From contig CAZEXI010000002.1 in assembly GCA_964516805.1 (NCBI GenBank), positions 9,344 to 73,343 of the forward strand: 64,000 nucleotides of DNA. The letters run 5' to 3'. The notes under the pieces are model-generated. The model had not been told where the DNA came from. It saw nothing but the letters and a program-made list of their open reading frames with translations, and did not search any database. Source of the stretch: CAYSTL01 sp964516805 (GTDB lineage: Archaea > Thermoplasmatota > Thermoplasmata > Halarchaeoplasmatales > Halarchaeoplasmataceae). Every line of letters starts with the position of its first letter. Positions within the stretch are counted from its first letter, which is position 1. The translations under genes and the position numbers were made by a program. Shown here piece after piece: positions 47,101-54,240 of the stretch.

Positions 47101-47390
47101 TGACCCTTTACTCTGGGGACAACTCCCAGTAGATTGATGTATGCTGCATCTGATTCCCTCCAATGAGGATACAATCCACAGAATCCCACCGGTTTTTCAT
47201 CATCATCTAGTGCGATCAAGTCAGCCAATGCAGGAGTCTCATCCAATCTATCTTTGACCCTCTCTTCGTCGTAAGGAATACCTCCACCAAATCCTCCTGG
47301 CCATAACTCAGCAAATTTGTTGAACATGTCAGCGACTTCAGCTGCCATGTCTGTTTCGTATTCCACTATATTTTTATCGATCTTGAACAT
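44139..47390 (-). CDS. GNAT acetyltransferase fused to a large beta-rich region
   Basis: A 1083-residue protein. Residues 1-165 are a GNAT domain (LLGVVPRVKGQKFGKNLLLK as motif A, though without the usual R-x2-G-x-G, then HTWSGNLDAVPLYKKIGM). The remaining 900 residues are beta-rich and acidic, with no cysteine-rich sites or transmembrane helices. They include a stretch that looks like a galactose-mutarotase or glycosidase supersandwich (RTLEYDCEL, MMEHWIELRNI) and regions that resemble immunoglobulin-like folds (NLISRGEKQRITIDVDY). It may be cytoplasmic. The ATG at 47390 follows an AGGTG site; the GTG at 47399 is less likely. Confidence 0.75.
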   Translation of the reverse strand: MFKIDKNIVEYETDMAAEVADMFNKFAELWPGGFGGGIPYDEERVKDRLDETPALADLIALDDDEKPVGFCGLYPHWRESDAAYINLLGVVPRVKGQKFGKNLLLKALKIATENDIKRVDLHTWSGNLDAVPLYKKIGMFWVPETSVYMQDFIPGIMSLPICEEWFKEHPDWYSNFERELKQTQDDIEINGMKSYKYRFEDDDDHLEMEVDRFGWDFKGINYKLGNTEFSIRTRLKSHEIFIGLENELIVEIENNTGKKKEIDIKSQGYEGLEWLGDENESLIVEDGEIKKATFEFIVDHDVEQFDKEKPSQSIVSNISFGDREIELKTGGKIQPAIEVKSNESFQSTFGEEGKNIYFDIANNTEKEFSGYVKVNCKQFGLDGHKIDFELDPEEISGIEVPIKPHSDLEAHLYEMGLTPFVKHDDEFLQMPTYDHHIIVENDDMIVHFQHEDEQKAYLVSSKMKVEADLEGGKLSYFSREFEGEVEKQFRHEIGPPYGLSLDRTLEYDCELNENSEYKILKLIGESNHLPGIRIEKNVKLEKNQGMMEHWIELRNITEDEKIEVGCKFDRQFYGLRLNSYSGKGKAYTPLRSGIIECDNVMNVMSNNMVPKDPSEWMESWTAVRSLANGDYTAVIWQDKNIEKVKVGKGMLSELETSTELLKPGETFTSPHIWYHENLPTLYNVRSKWNELVNKEEDFDKKINKPIKTKKPIEIEIDGINLISRGEKQRITIDVDYATPYEFDGEVTLDAPDGIEASLIEDDQEVKEIKLGGFDPDETFSFDIETIVDDDFERPVTNLNLHVSSEFEMDFDLPLLIKGRSEIKTQERIIEDNEVLEVTNGYMNYKVPKNIGGNLIDLKDTDKKTYLVDNFPEIKPRYFFEKNIGGITPHFFEKSEDDPFKEPEKVEVREHSEGDWKGVEAKMVIRKSEELKGQVFFIRYLTIPDTNLIKVSIKHENPTKRKVDTVSLIRIDTLLGSDIKESKIQVHGDDKVWTKNKTDTMFSPQSNIKEPWLRIFNEDQSIVFFIPEGKRGSVGYLDTQDLMFSFMLSREKIEPESETVTEFGLAIDAEKDEIDLLIDLLGSI

Positions 47391-47410
47391 GTTATACACC
47401 TATTAATGTA

Positions 47411-47421
47411 ATTATCAATCA
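47411..47421 (-). promoter_or_regulatory. Possible TetR half-site upstream of the GNAT-fusion gene
   Basis: The minus-strand sequence TGATTGATAAT is identical over 11 bases to the left half of the TetR operator at 50163-50173. It lies 20-30 bases upstream of the GNAT-fusion start codon. Coincidence cannot be excluded in AT-rich DNA. Confidence 0.3.
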
Positions 47422-47430
47422 AATTATATC

Positions 47431-47461
47431 TTGTTGGCGGGCACTACTGCTCACCCAACAA
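47431..47461 (-). other. Hairpin between the exporter operon and the GNAT-fusion gene
   Basis: TTGTTGG (47431-47437) pairs with CCAACAA (47455-47461); inside, GGGCA pairs with TGCTC around a CTAC loop, giving a 12-pair stem with one G-U. On the minus strand it follows the permease stop codon and precedes the TATA-like box of the GNAT-fusion gene, so it may end the exporter transcript or protect it. Confidence 0.45.
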
Positions 47462-47493
47462 AGAAATGAAGAGATAAAAGACATAAAAAGACT

Positions 47494-48570
47494 TTATGCC
47501 GGGATGTCTTTCTTGTTGAATATAACCAATGCAGCTGTCAAAATCAATGCAGCTACAACTATTAATCCAATGAAATCTGAATAACTGAACACCTTATCAA
47601 ATATCACTTCATTATAATCCCAGTATCCCAATATACTGTAATTCCCTACAAAGCTGTACTTAGATGTTATATTCGCAACTATCTGTACTGCATATGAATA
47701 AAATGCGAACAGCAGTGTCATACCAGTAGCTGTCCTTGAATTAACAAAAAATACTGAAAACAATACAGCTACCGTTTCTATAATAAGGAGAACTGGTAAA
47801 GATCCTATAAGTGCCAGCATCAAATAAACAGAATTCACATCTGAAGCAAGCTCTATCGAATTTACAGAAGCGATCATGACACCTCCAGCCACCAAAACCA
47901 TCAGAAGTGAATACACAGATAAAGCAGCAAATTTTTCTAAAATGTATCTGTTTCTTGAGATGGGTGTAGAAAAGATTATGTCCATCCTTCTTTCTTCAAA
48001 ATCTCTAGATATACTACTGACTGATATATAACCTATGTATAGACCTGCCAGTAAAAACCACCAGCTGAAGAATTCTAGGGATATGAAGCCTTTTATATCA
48101 GTCATCGATATATCCCTACCACCTGTGAAACTTTTATAAAAAGAACTTTCCATCATCTCATCAAAAGGACTTTCTCCTTCAGCTGTCGTTGCCATACCGA
48201 CCAACTTCACTTCATCAGTATTATTCATCATCGCTATAACAGCAAAATATTGTGTTTCATTTGATCTATACGATACCTGGGTATGATTCTCAGTACCGTT
48301 ATATACGAATGATGGTGTCACCATGAAGCTCTTATTATCTTCAATGACCTGATATGATTTTACATCTGAAAATTTCTTCCAGGATATTTTTACGATATCG
48401 TTATCAACAGACAACTGGACGTTTTCTTCACCTTCTAATTCTTCCTGTGATTCCATAAAAGCTGGATAAAATTGAGGAAAACCACCGGCTGTAAGCAGTA
48501 TGATAACCATGAATAAGGAAAAACCTTTCCAGCTCTTTCTGAACTCCATGAAAAATGTACTGCCTATCAT
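47494..48570 (-). CDS. ABC-2 type permease with extracellular domain
   Basis: A 358-residue membrane protein. One helix near residues 16-32 is followed by a soluble segment (about 40-165) that reads like a fibronectin type III fold (IVKISWKKFSDVKSYQVI and later ETQYFAVIAMMN), then six helices (from about 170) including RDFEERRMDIIFSTPISRNRYILEK, the conserved coupling region of ABC-2 permeases. It pairs with the ATPase encoded immediately upstream; the genes overlap as ATGA. Confidence 0.88.
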   Translation of the reverse strand: MIGSTFFMEFRKSWKGFSLFMVIILLTAGGFPQFYPAFMESQEELEGEENVQLSVDNDIVKISWKKFSDVKSYQVIEDNKSFMVTPSFVYNGTENHTQVSYRSNETQYFAVIAMMNNTDEVKLVGMATTAEGESPFDEMMESSFYKSFTGGRDISMTDIKGFISLEFFSWWFLLAGLYIGYISVSSISRDFEERRMDIIFSTPISRNRYILEKFAALSVYSLLMVLVAGGVMIASVNSIELASDVNSVYLMLALIGSLPVLLIIETVAVLFSVFFVNSRTATGMTLLFAFYSYAVQIVANITSKYSFVGNYSILGYWDYNEVIFDKVFSYSDFIGLIVVAALILTAALVIFNKKDIPA

Positions 48571-49466
48571 CTTTCATCCTCCCCCTTATAATATCTTAAA
48601 AATAACTGTTCTAGACTGAAGGTTTCTAGATTCATAGTGATAATTTTATGTGAAGAAATTTTTTTGATGGTTTCATCCAGATTATCTGTTATCACCATGG
48701 ATATCTTCTTTCCGTCAGCTTCGATTTGATTGACTCCATTCATTTTGAACTGCTCAATATCGATCTTTTCTCTGAACTCAACTGTGAGTTTTTTTCCCAT
48801 CTTGTTCTGAAGAGAAGTGATGTCTTCAACAACCTGTAATTTGCCATCCTTGATGATTGCTACACGGTCACACACTTCTTCTACTTCAGCTAATATGTGA
48901 GAAGACATGAAGATAGTTTTTCCTCTTTCCTTTTCCTCTCTTAAATATTCATAGAATTTCTGCTGCATTAGCGGGTCTAGACCAGATGTTGGTTCATCTA
49001 AGATGATCAAATCCTGGTCTGCCATGAAAGCCTGTACAATACCGACTTTTTGTCTGTTTCCTTTAGAAAGATTTTTTATCTTTTTATCGAATTCTAAATC
49101 CAATATATTACCTATCACTCTCATCTTTTCTTCAGATTTTATTCCACTTAATGATAAAAGATATCGCAGGAATGTTTTGACTTTAAGCCCAGGGATCATA
49201 CCAAAATCTCCTGGCAGATAACCTACTTTCTTTTTGATCTCAACAGAATCTTTATGCGAGTCCATGCCAAATATTTTAACATCACCAGCGGTTTTCCTTA
49301 AATAACCTAAACATGTTCTTATAGTAGTGGTTTTGCCTGCACCATTTGGTCCAAGAAATCCCATGACTTCTCCCTGATACACGTCCAAGTCTAGATCTTT
49401 TATACCGAGAATATCACCATAATATTTTGTTAACCCCCTCATCTTCATCACAGGTTTTTCATTCAT
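48567..49466 (-). CDS. ABC transporter ATP-binding protein
   Basis: A 299-residue ATPase with Walker A FLGPNGAGKTT, Q-loop VGYLPGDFGMI, signature LSKGNRQKVGIVQAF, Walker B LIILDEPTSGLDP and H-loop in MSSHILAEVEEV, plus the C-terminal domain typical of ABC-2/drug-resistance ATPases. The start at 49466 is chosen because GGAG lies 8 bases before it; the longer reading frame from 49475 overlaps the TetR stop. It forms an operon with TetR and the permease. Confidence 0.93.
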   Translation of the reverse strand: MNEKPVMKMRGLTKYYGDILGIKDLDLDVYQGEVMGFLGPNGAGKTTTIRTCLGYLRKTAGDVKIFGMDSHKDSVEIKKKVGYLPGDFGMIPGLKVKTFLRYLLSLSGIKSEEKMRVIGNILDLEFDKKIKNLSKGNRQKVGIVQAFMADQDLIILDEPTSGLDPLMQQKFYEYLREEKERGKTIFMSSHILAEVEEVCDRVAIIKDGKLQVVEDITSLQNKMGKKLTVEFREKIDIEQFKMNGVNQIEADGKKISMVITDNLDETIKKISSHKIITMNLETFSLEQLFLRYYKGEDER

Positions 49467-49467
49467 C

Positions 49468-50148
49468 TTAATCATCTCCTGATTTCATATAGGCACTAGA
49501 TTTTTGAATTGTCTCTTCAAACTCCTCTAAAAGATCGGTCCACATCTCTGATATAAAATTATCATCAGTTCCGAGTATTCTATCTAAAAAGAAAGCCTCG
49601 GCTCTTACTGAATTTAAGATCTTATCTAAATTATCAGGGAAACTGCTTATATCGATGGATAAACGTCCATATAACCAGAATTCTACTGCTTCTCTTGGAT
49701 ATTTTGTATCGAAAACACCTTCCTTCATCCCCTCTTCGATTATTTCAGTGATCAAAGGAACTACTCTATCAGATATAGTTGTCATATACTTCGAATACAT
49801 CAAACGATTTTCTTCCTGATTGTAATAATCAAAAAAATATATCTTCTCTTTTTTACGGTTGAAAGTCTTAAAAAATAACTGTTTGAATTTTTCTTTAGCA
49901 TCCAATCCATCATCATCTATTATTCTATTGATGCTGAGCACGAATTCATCTACCATCCTCTGGACTATAGCGTTTATAACATCTTCCTTAGAATCAAAAT
50001 AATAGTAAAACAAACCATGGGCTACTCCAACTTTGTTAACTATATCTGCTACTGAAGTATTAGAATATCCTTTTTCTTTAAAAAGGTCTTCTGCAGCATC
50101 GACCAGCTCATTTTTTCTTACCTCTGGGTCTTTCACGGTTCTTTTCAA
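49468..50148 (-). CDS. TetR family transcriptional regulator
   Basis: A 226-residue repressor. The N-terminal HTH is clear: RKNELVDAAEDLFKEKGYSN then TSVADIVNKVGVAHGLFYYYFDSKEDVINA. The helical C-terminal domain should bind an unknown ligand. It is the first gene of the TetR-ATPase-permease operon and lies just after a palindrome at 50161-50183 that overlaps the predicted transcription start, so it probably represses its own operon. TetR regulators with an exporter usually sense the exported compound. Confidence 0.93.
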   Translation of the reverse strand: MKRTVKDPEVRKNELVDAAEDLFKEKGYSNTSVADIVNKVGVAHGLFYYYFDSKEDVINAIVQRMVDEFVLSINRIIDDDGLDAKEKFKQLFFKTFNRKKEKIYFFDYYNQEENRLMYSKYMTTISDRVVPLITEIIEEGMKEGVFDTKYPREAVEFWLYGRLSIDISSFPDNLDKILNSVRAEAFFLDRILGTDDNFISEMWTDLLEEFEETIQKSSAYMKSGDD

Positions 50149-50160
50149 ATAAACACCCTT

Positions 50161-50183
50161 ACTGATTGATAATCAGTCAATCA
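50161..50183 (-). promoter_or_regulatory. Palindromic TetR operator overlapping the operon start site
   Basis: Two overlapping perfect inverted repeats are seen: ACTGATT-GAT-AATCAGT (50161-50177) and TGATTGA-TAATCAG-TCAATCA (50163-50183). The minus-strand TATA box lies at 50193-50200, so transcription should start near 50169, within the palindrome. The bound repressor would block the start. It lies about 12 bases upstream of the tetR start codon. Confidence 0.8.
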
Positions 50184-50192
50184 ACTCTAAAG

Positions 50193-50200
50193 TATAAAAA
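50193..50200 (-). promoter_or_regulatory. TATA box of the TetR-ABC operon
   Basis: TTTTTATA on the minus strand. The predicted start lies inside the palindromic operator about 25 bases downstream. Confidence 0.6.
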
Positions 50201-50270
50201 GTTTCCTTATTTTGAACGGTAAAAGCATATTGGATAAAATTAATAACCATAGATCTAGAATTAATCGACA

Positions 50271-50822
50271 ATGTCAAAAACAACTGAAAAATACAAAAAA
50301 CTCAGCAAACATCTATCATACATTTTAAGACATCATCCAGAAGAAGCTGATCTTGAACTTGATAGGAAAGGATTTACTCGATTGGACAGTTTATTGGATT
50401 CTTTGGATAACACTAAGTACTCCTGGGCAGATAAAAGCGATATTGAATATCTGATAAAAAACAGTAATAAAGAAAGATTTGAGATCAAATCTAACAAAAT
50501 AAGAGCTTTATATGGTCATTCAGTAGAAGTAGATATAAAAGATCCAACTGAACCTCCAATTCTGCTCTATCACGGCACATCACCAAATTCTCTAGACTCA
50601 ATACTAAAAGAAGGTCTAAAGTCGATGAATAGACAGTATGTTCACCTTTCTAAATCAAAAGATGAAGCTTACAAAGTTGGGAAAAGACATCATAATAATC
50701 CTATTCTACTAGAAATTGAGGCTAAATCAGCATGGAAAGAAGGTATCGAATTTTTTGAAAAACCTGACGTTGTACTGGCAAAAAACATACCTCCAAAATA
50801 CATTTCAATCCATGAAAAATAG
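50271..50822 (+). CDS. kptA: RNA 2'-phosphotransferase (KptA/Tpt1)
   Basis: The 183-residue enzyme transfers a 2'-phosphate from RNA to NAD+, making ADP-ribose 1'',2''-cyclic phosphate. The catalytic set is seen: KHLSYILRHHPE (Arg-His), LLYHGTS and RQYVHLSKS. Length and order match KptA. In eukaryotes it completes tRNA splicing; archaeal splicing does not leave a 2'-phosphate, so its role in archaea is still unclear. A single gene divergent from the TetR operon. Confidence 0.93.
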   Translation: MSKTTEKYKKLSKHLSYILRHHPEEADLELDRKGFTRLDSLLDSLDNTKYSWADKSDIEYLIKNSNKERFEIKSNKIRALYGHSVEVDIKDPTEPPILLYHGTSPNSLDSILKEGLKSMNRQYVHLSKSKDEAYKVGKRHHNNPILLEIEAKSAWKEGIEFFEKPDVVLAKNIPPKYISIHEK

Positions 50823-50884
50823 TAAAAGATATCAAAATATATTTATATTAATTACTAGTTCTAATCTCACAGGAGGTAATAATT

Positions 50885-51415
50885 ATGGAATACGGAAGAA
50901 ATGATCAAGAGGAACAACAAAGTGGATCTCAAGAATGGAGTGAAGAACATCCTCCACAACAATCTCAAGGTCAACAACCTCAATCTTATAGGGAGCAGCA
51001 GCAACCACAGCAACAACAAGCTCCTCAGTACTATCATCCAGGACAACCAAGACAACCTTTACTAGGTAAGAAAACCATAATGGTTATACTTGTTGTTAGT
51101 ATGTTGTTAGTAGCCATCAGTGCTGTATGGCTGAGTATAGCAACTGTACCAGATAATGACAAAGTTACAGATGGTGGAGGTTTAGAAGCTGATTACAGAG
51201 AAGATTACCAAAAAGGAGTAAATACTGCTCAAATGATTGGCGGTATACTAGCAACTATCGGAACTGCTTTAGGCGGAATAATTTCATTATACGGTGGATT
51301 CATGTCCAAGGATTTCGAGGAAGACGAGAAAAAAGCGATGTTCATATTGGCCGGATTTTTCTTATTAGGCCTAGTATTAGTGGTCAACCACTTTAGTTGG
51401 ATGACTGTAGTCTAA
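50885..51415 (+). CDS. Membrane protein with Gln/Pro-rich cytoplasmic tail
   Basis: A 176-residue protein. About 55 N-terminal residues are very rich in Gln, Pro, Glu and Ser (low-complexity, disordered), then a transmembrane helix (about 63-83), an acidic loop (about 85-115), and two further helices (116-140 and about 150-172). It has an AGGAGGTAA ribosome binding site 5 bases before the ATG. No family is recognised. A polar tail of this kind may form condensates or act as a docking surface; this is only a possibility. Confidence 0.7.
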   Translation: MEYGRNDQEEQQSGSQEWSEEHPPQQSQGQQPQSYREQQQPQQQQAPQYYHPGQPRQPLLGKKTIMVILVVSMLLVAISAVWLSIATVPDNDKVTDGGGLEADYREDYQKGVNTAQMIGGILATIGTALGGIISLYGGFMSKDFEEDEKKAMFILAGFFLLGLVLVVNHFSWMTVV

Positions 51416-51421
51416 AAAACC

Positions 51422-51438
51422 TTTTTTTCCTATTTTTT
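51422..51438 (+). terminator. T-rich terminator after the Gln/Pro-tail gene
   Basis: Two T-tracts directly after the stop codon separated by CCTA. Confidence 0.45.
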
Positions 51439-51495
51439 CATCAGTAAATTTTATACAAAATACTCTTCTTCTAATAGTTGAATTGATGGGATAAT

Positions 51496-52086
51496 ATGGA
51501 AGAAGATATCTACCAAGAGATCAGTAAATACGGGAAATTTTTAGAAGATAGAGGTCTTAATTCTTCATCTCACAGCGGTAATATCAGCATCAGAAGAGGA
51601 GATCGAATATTCATAAAAAGAAGAGGGGCGATGATGGGAGATTTAAAAGAACAGGATGTTGTGGAAACAGGTGTGAAAGAAGATGACAGTGGCGTTATCA
51701 TAGCTTCTACAGAAGTAGGCGTACATAGAGCCATATACAATAACACTTCAGCATTAGCAATTGTACACGCCCATACACCTTATGCGATAGCTTTATCTAT
51801 CGTTAGAGATGAGATCGTTCCTATAGATGATGAAGGAAAATATCACCTGAAAAAAGTGCCTGTATTAGATGTTGAAGATTCGATAGGTTCCAAAGAAGTT
51901 GAAGAACAATTACCACCTATCTTACAGGATTTTAACGCTGCTATAGTTAAAAGACATGGTACATTTGCACACGGTGAGAACCTTGAAGAAGCCTATAATT
52001 GGATCACCGTGGTCGAAAGTATCTGCAGAATTATTTACATGGTCGAGAACCTAGGATACGATACTAAAAAGGAGGAGATATGGTGA
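51496..52086 (+). CDS. Class II aldolase/adducin family protein (AraD/FucA-like)
   Basis: A 196-residue metal-dependent enzyme. The start region GLNSSSHSGNISIRRGDRIFIKRRGAMMGDL, broken here by conserved NIS, plus HAHTPYAIA with the zinc pair His-x-His, and KRHGTFAHG with the third zinc histidine, mark a class II aldolase or epimerase. It could act on fuculose phosphate or a related sugar phosphate. It overlaps by 7 bases the following COG1325 gene, whose AGGAGGAG ribosome binding site lies inside this gene's end. Confidence 0.9.
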   Translation: MEEDIYQEISKYGKFLEDRGLNSSSHSGNISIRRGDRIFIKRRGAMMGDLKEQDVVETGVKEDDSGVIIASTEVGVHRAIYNNTSALAIVHAHTPYAIALSIVRDEIVPIDDEGKYHLKKVPVLDVEDSIGSKEVEEQLPPILQDFNAAIVKRHGTFAHGENLEEAYNWITVVESICRIIYMVENLGYDTKKEEIW

Positions 52087-52511
52087 CCTTTCATTATATA
52101 GAATTTAAAGCGTTCTGTCATCAAACTGAAGACCCTGAAAAAGTGATTCAGTCGATGGAGAACGTTGCTCATCATGAGTTAGAGATCGAATCTGAAGAAG
52201 CAGAGGGATATTATGGAAACAAAATATCGATCTTCGAAGGGCAAATATCTAGAAATCGAGAAATGGACTTATTTTTTGATTCCTTACCTAGATCAGCTAT
52301 ACAAGAATTATTAGATACTGTTGAAAGAAGGATAGACGAAAGATGTAATTTTTATTTCAGACTTGACAAAGAAAAGGCCTTTAACGAGGAATTAGAAGTA
52401 ACAAAAGGTGAGAACTCAGTAAAAGTCAGAGCAAGAGTTGAAAGCTACCCATCGAAGAGAGAAACAGCTGTTAAAAAGATGCAGGAGTATCTTGGTGAGA
52501 GATTAAAATGA
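52080..52511 (+). CDS. COG1325 RNA-binding protein (predicted exosome-associated)
   Basis: A 143-residue archaeal protein of the COG1325 family. It starts HYIEFKAFCHQTEDPEKVIQSMEN and has EAEGYYGNKISIFEGQISRNREMDLFF and FYFRLDKEKAF with the conserved turns of the family. It has been suggested to interact with ribosomal protein RNA or the exosome, by analogy with the U3-linked protein RRP36-type fold; evidence is weak. Encoded in an overlap with the aldolase gene. Confidence 0.78.
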   Translation: MVTFHYIEFKAFCHQTEDPEKVIQSMENVAHHELEIESEEAEGYYGNKISIFEGQISRNREMDLFFDSLPRSAIQELLDTVERRIDERCNFYFRLDKEKAFNEELEVTKGENSVKVRARVESYPSKRETAVKKMQEYLGERLK

Positions 52512-52615
52512 TCTTTATCTTATAAATTACTTCTTAGTGGTTACATTTCTTCAAATATAAATCTTACTCAGAAACATTTATGTGCAATTTCCTTTCTGTT
52601 GTGATGAGGATAAAT

Positions 52616-53098
52616 ATGGCAGACGTTGAATCACTGATCCAAGAAGGTGAAGCATTACTTAATCAATTTGAATATGAAAAATCATACGAAAAGTTTTCTG
52701 AAGCTTTAGAAGAGGAAGAAGATCCAAGAGCATATTTCGGTAGAGCAGAAGCTGCTTTAGGTATAAATGAGATAGAAAGCGAAGATATCTTAGAGGACTA
52801 CGAAAATGCAATAGAATTAGAAGATAATCCATTCTATAGGCAGGCTGTAGCTGGTTTCTGTATCGATATCGGTAAGTTCGAAAAGGCTGAAAAGCATTAT
52901 AGAAAAGCAGCAGAGATGGACCCAGATAACAAGGCACATTATCTATCTGAATTTGCTGTGGGATACAGGTTTAAAGCACCGATAATGATGGAAAAGCTAG
53001 TCCAGCAGGCAGGCGATGACATAATACTGAGAAAATCTCTGAATTATATGCTCGAAGCTTTAGACATAGATAAAGAAAAGGCGAAAGAATTACTGTAA
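52616..53098 (+). CDS. Tetratricopeptide-repeat protein
   Basis: A 160-residue cytoplasmic protein of four or five TPR helical pairs, for example LIQEGEALLNQFEYEKSYEKF and KFEKAEKHYRKAAEMDPDNK. The ATG at 52616 has a GAGG site 7 bases before it; an earlier frame start at 52580 has none. Partner unknown. Confidence 0.82.
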   Translation: MADVESLIQEGEALLNQFEYEKSYEKFSEALEEEEDPRAYFGRAEAALGINEIESEDILEDYENAIELEDNPFYRQAVAGFCIDIGKFEKAEKHYRKAAEMDPDNKAHYLSEFAVGYRFKAPIMMEKLVQQAGDDIILRKSLNYMLEALDIDKEKAKELL

Positions 53099-53235
53099 AA
53101 TCATTACCAGTAAATTACTATTCCATTTTTTTACTTTTTAAATAGTTTTATTTATGTAGGATATAAAATCATTTATGTCTAAAACTGGTACATAAACTTT
53201 ATATTAAACCGGCTTTACTCTTTCATTTGAGAAAA

Positions 53236-53538
53236 ATGTTCTGTCCTGAATGCAAATCACTGATGAAAGCCGAAGACGGTGAATGGGTCTGTAAAAAATG
53301 TGGTACAACAGTAAAAATGAACAAAGAAGACAATAACGTCATTACTTCAGAAAGAGAAGAAAAAGAAAGAGTAATAATAGAAGAAGAGCTTGATACTCTT
53401 CCTAAAACCAAAGTAAGATGTCCTAACTGTGACAACAATGAAGCATACTGGCGATTAGAACAGACTAGAGCTGCTGACGAACCCGAAACTAGGATTTACA
53501 GATGCACTGAATGTAATCACACCTGGAGAGAATACTAA
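53236..53538 (+). CDS. tfs: Transcription factor S (TFS)
   Basis: The archaeal TFIIS/RPB9-like factor that stimulates RNA polymerase to cleave backtracked transcripts. The 100-residue protein has an N-terminal zinc ribbon FCPECKSLM...VCKKCG and a C-terminal ribbon RCPNCDNNEAYW...YRCTECNHTW. The essential acidic pair DE is kept in the hairpin TRAADEPETRIYRC. Start ATG 53236 is preceded by a TATA box (TTTATATT) about 40 bases upstream. Confidence 0.95.
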   Translation: MFCPECKSLMKAEDGEWVCKKCGTTVKMNKEDNNVITSEREEKERVIIEEELDTLPKTKVRCPNCDNNEAYWRLEQTRAADEPETRIYRCTECNHTWREY

Positions 53539-53558
53539 AAAAACTAATGTGAAGATCT

Positions 53559-54200
53559 ATGTTCGAGATAGGAAGAATTAGATTCAGACCTTTTACAAGG
53601 GAGGATTTGACTTATATAGAAAGATGGGAAAACGAGTATGATGTAACTTTATATTCACGAGGAAAACCGCTGGTATTTAAAAATCTTGATGAAATCAAGA
53701 AAGATTTTGAAAAATATCTCGAGGATGAAGATGAACAGCGATTCATAGTTGAGATGAAAGAAGACAATAAATGTTTAGGGATGGCTAAGTATGAAGATCA
53801 TTCTGGTGCAGTAAGAACTGCTGATATCGGGACTTACATTGGAGAAAAAGATTACTGGAACAAAGGTATAGGTAAGGAAATAGCTTTCGGTTTTCTTGAA
53901 ATTCTTATTTTCCATAAAAATTATGATAGGGTAGTAGCTTGGAGTGCATCTATAAATAAAAGAGCACATAAAGTTCTTGAAGCACTAGGTTTCAAAAAGT
54001 CTGGGATTGCGAGAAAAAGTGGATATCTTTTTGGAAAGAGAATCGATTGGTACATGTTCGACCAACTAAGAGACGAGTACATGGAAAAAAGAGACGAGTA
54101 CATGGATAAATATATAGACAACAAAAAAGAGTACATACAAGAGCACTGTAGATTGAAGAGACCTGTAAAAAAACGTAAAGAAAATAAGAAAGAAAATTAA
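53559..54200 (+). CDS. GNAT acetyltransferase, RimJ/RimL type
   Basis: A 213-residue acetyltransferase. Motif A is DIGTYIGEKDYWNKGIGKE and the following helix, then NKRAHKVLEALGFKKSGIARKSGYLFGKRIDWYMFD, diagnostic of the RimJ/RimL subgroup, which acetylates N-termini of ribosomal proteins or other small substrates. The last 35 residues are a charged helix with a 7-residue tandem repeat (RDEYM-x-K). The start lies 20 bases after the tfs stop. Confidence 0.88.
   Translation: MFEIGRIRFRPFTREDLTYIERWENEYDVTLYSRGKPLVFKNLDEIKKDFEKYLEDEDEQRFIVEMKEDNKCLGMAKYEDHSGAVRTADIGTYIGEKDYWNKGIGKEIAFGFLEILIFHKNYDRVVAWSASINKRAHKVLEALGFKKSGIARKSGYLFGKRIDWYMFDQLRDEYMEKRDEYMDKYIDNKKEYIQEHCRLKRPVKKRKENKKEN
54070..54106 (+). 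repeat. 21-base tandem repeat coding for RDEYM
   Basis: GAGACGAGTACATGGA occurs at 54070-54085 and again at 54091-54106, period 21. It encodes two copies of RDEYM in the C-terminal helix of the acetyltransferase. A recent slippage duplication is likely. Confidence 0.75.
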
Positions 54201-54240
54201 AGAAAAAGTTATAGTACCAAACTCCTTACTATTTTTTAAT

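Noticed and set aside
54070..54106. Tandem repeat as a CRISPR-like or regulatory repeat
   Set aside because: Only two copies, in frame and coding; it is a local duplication.
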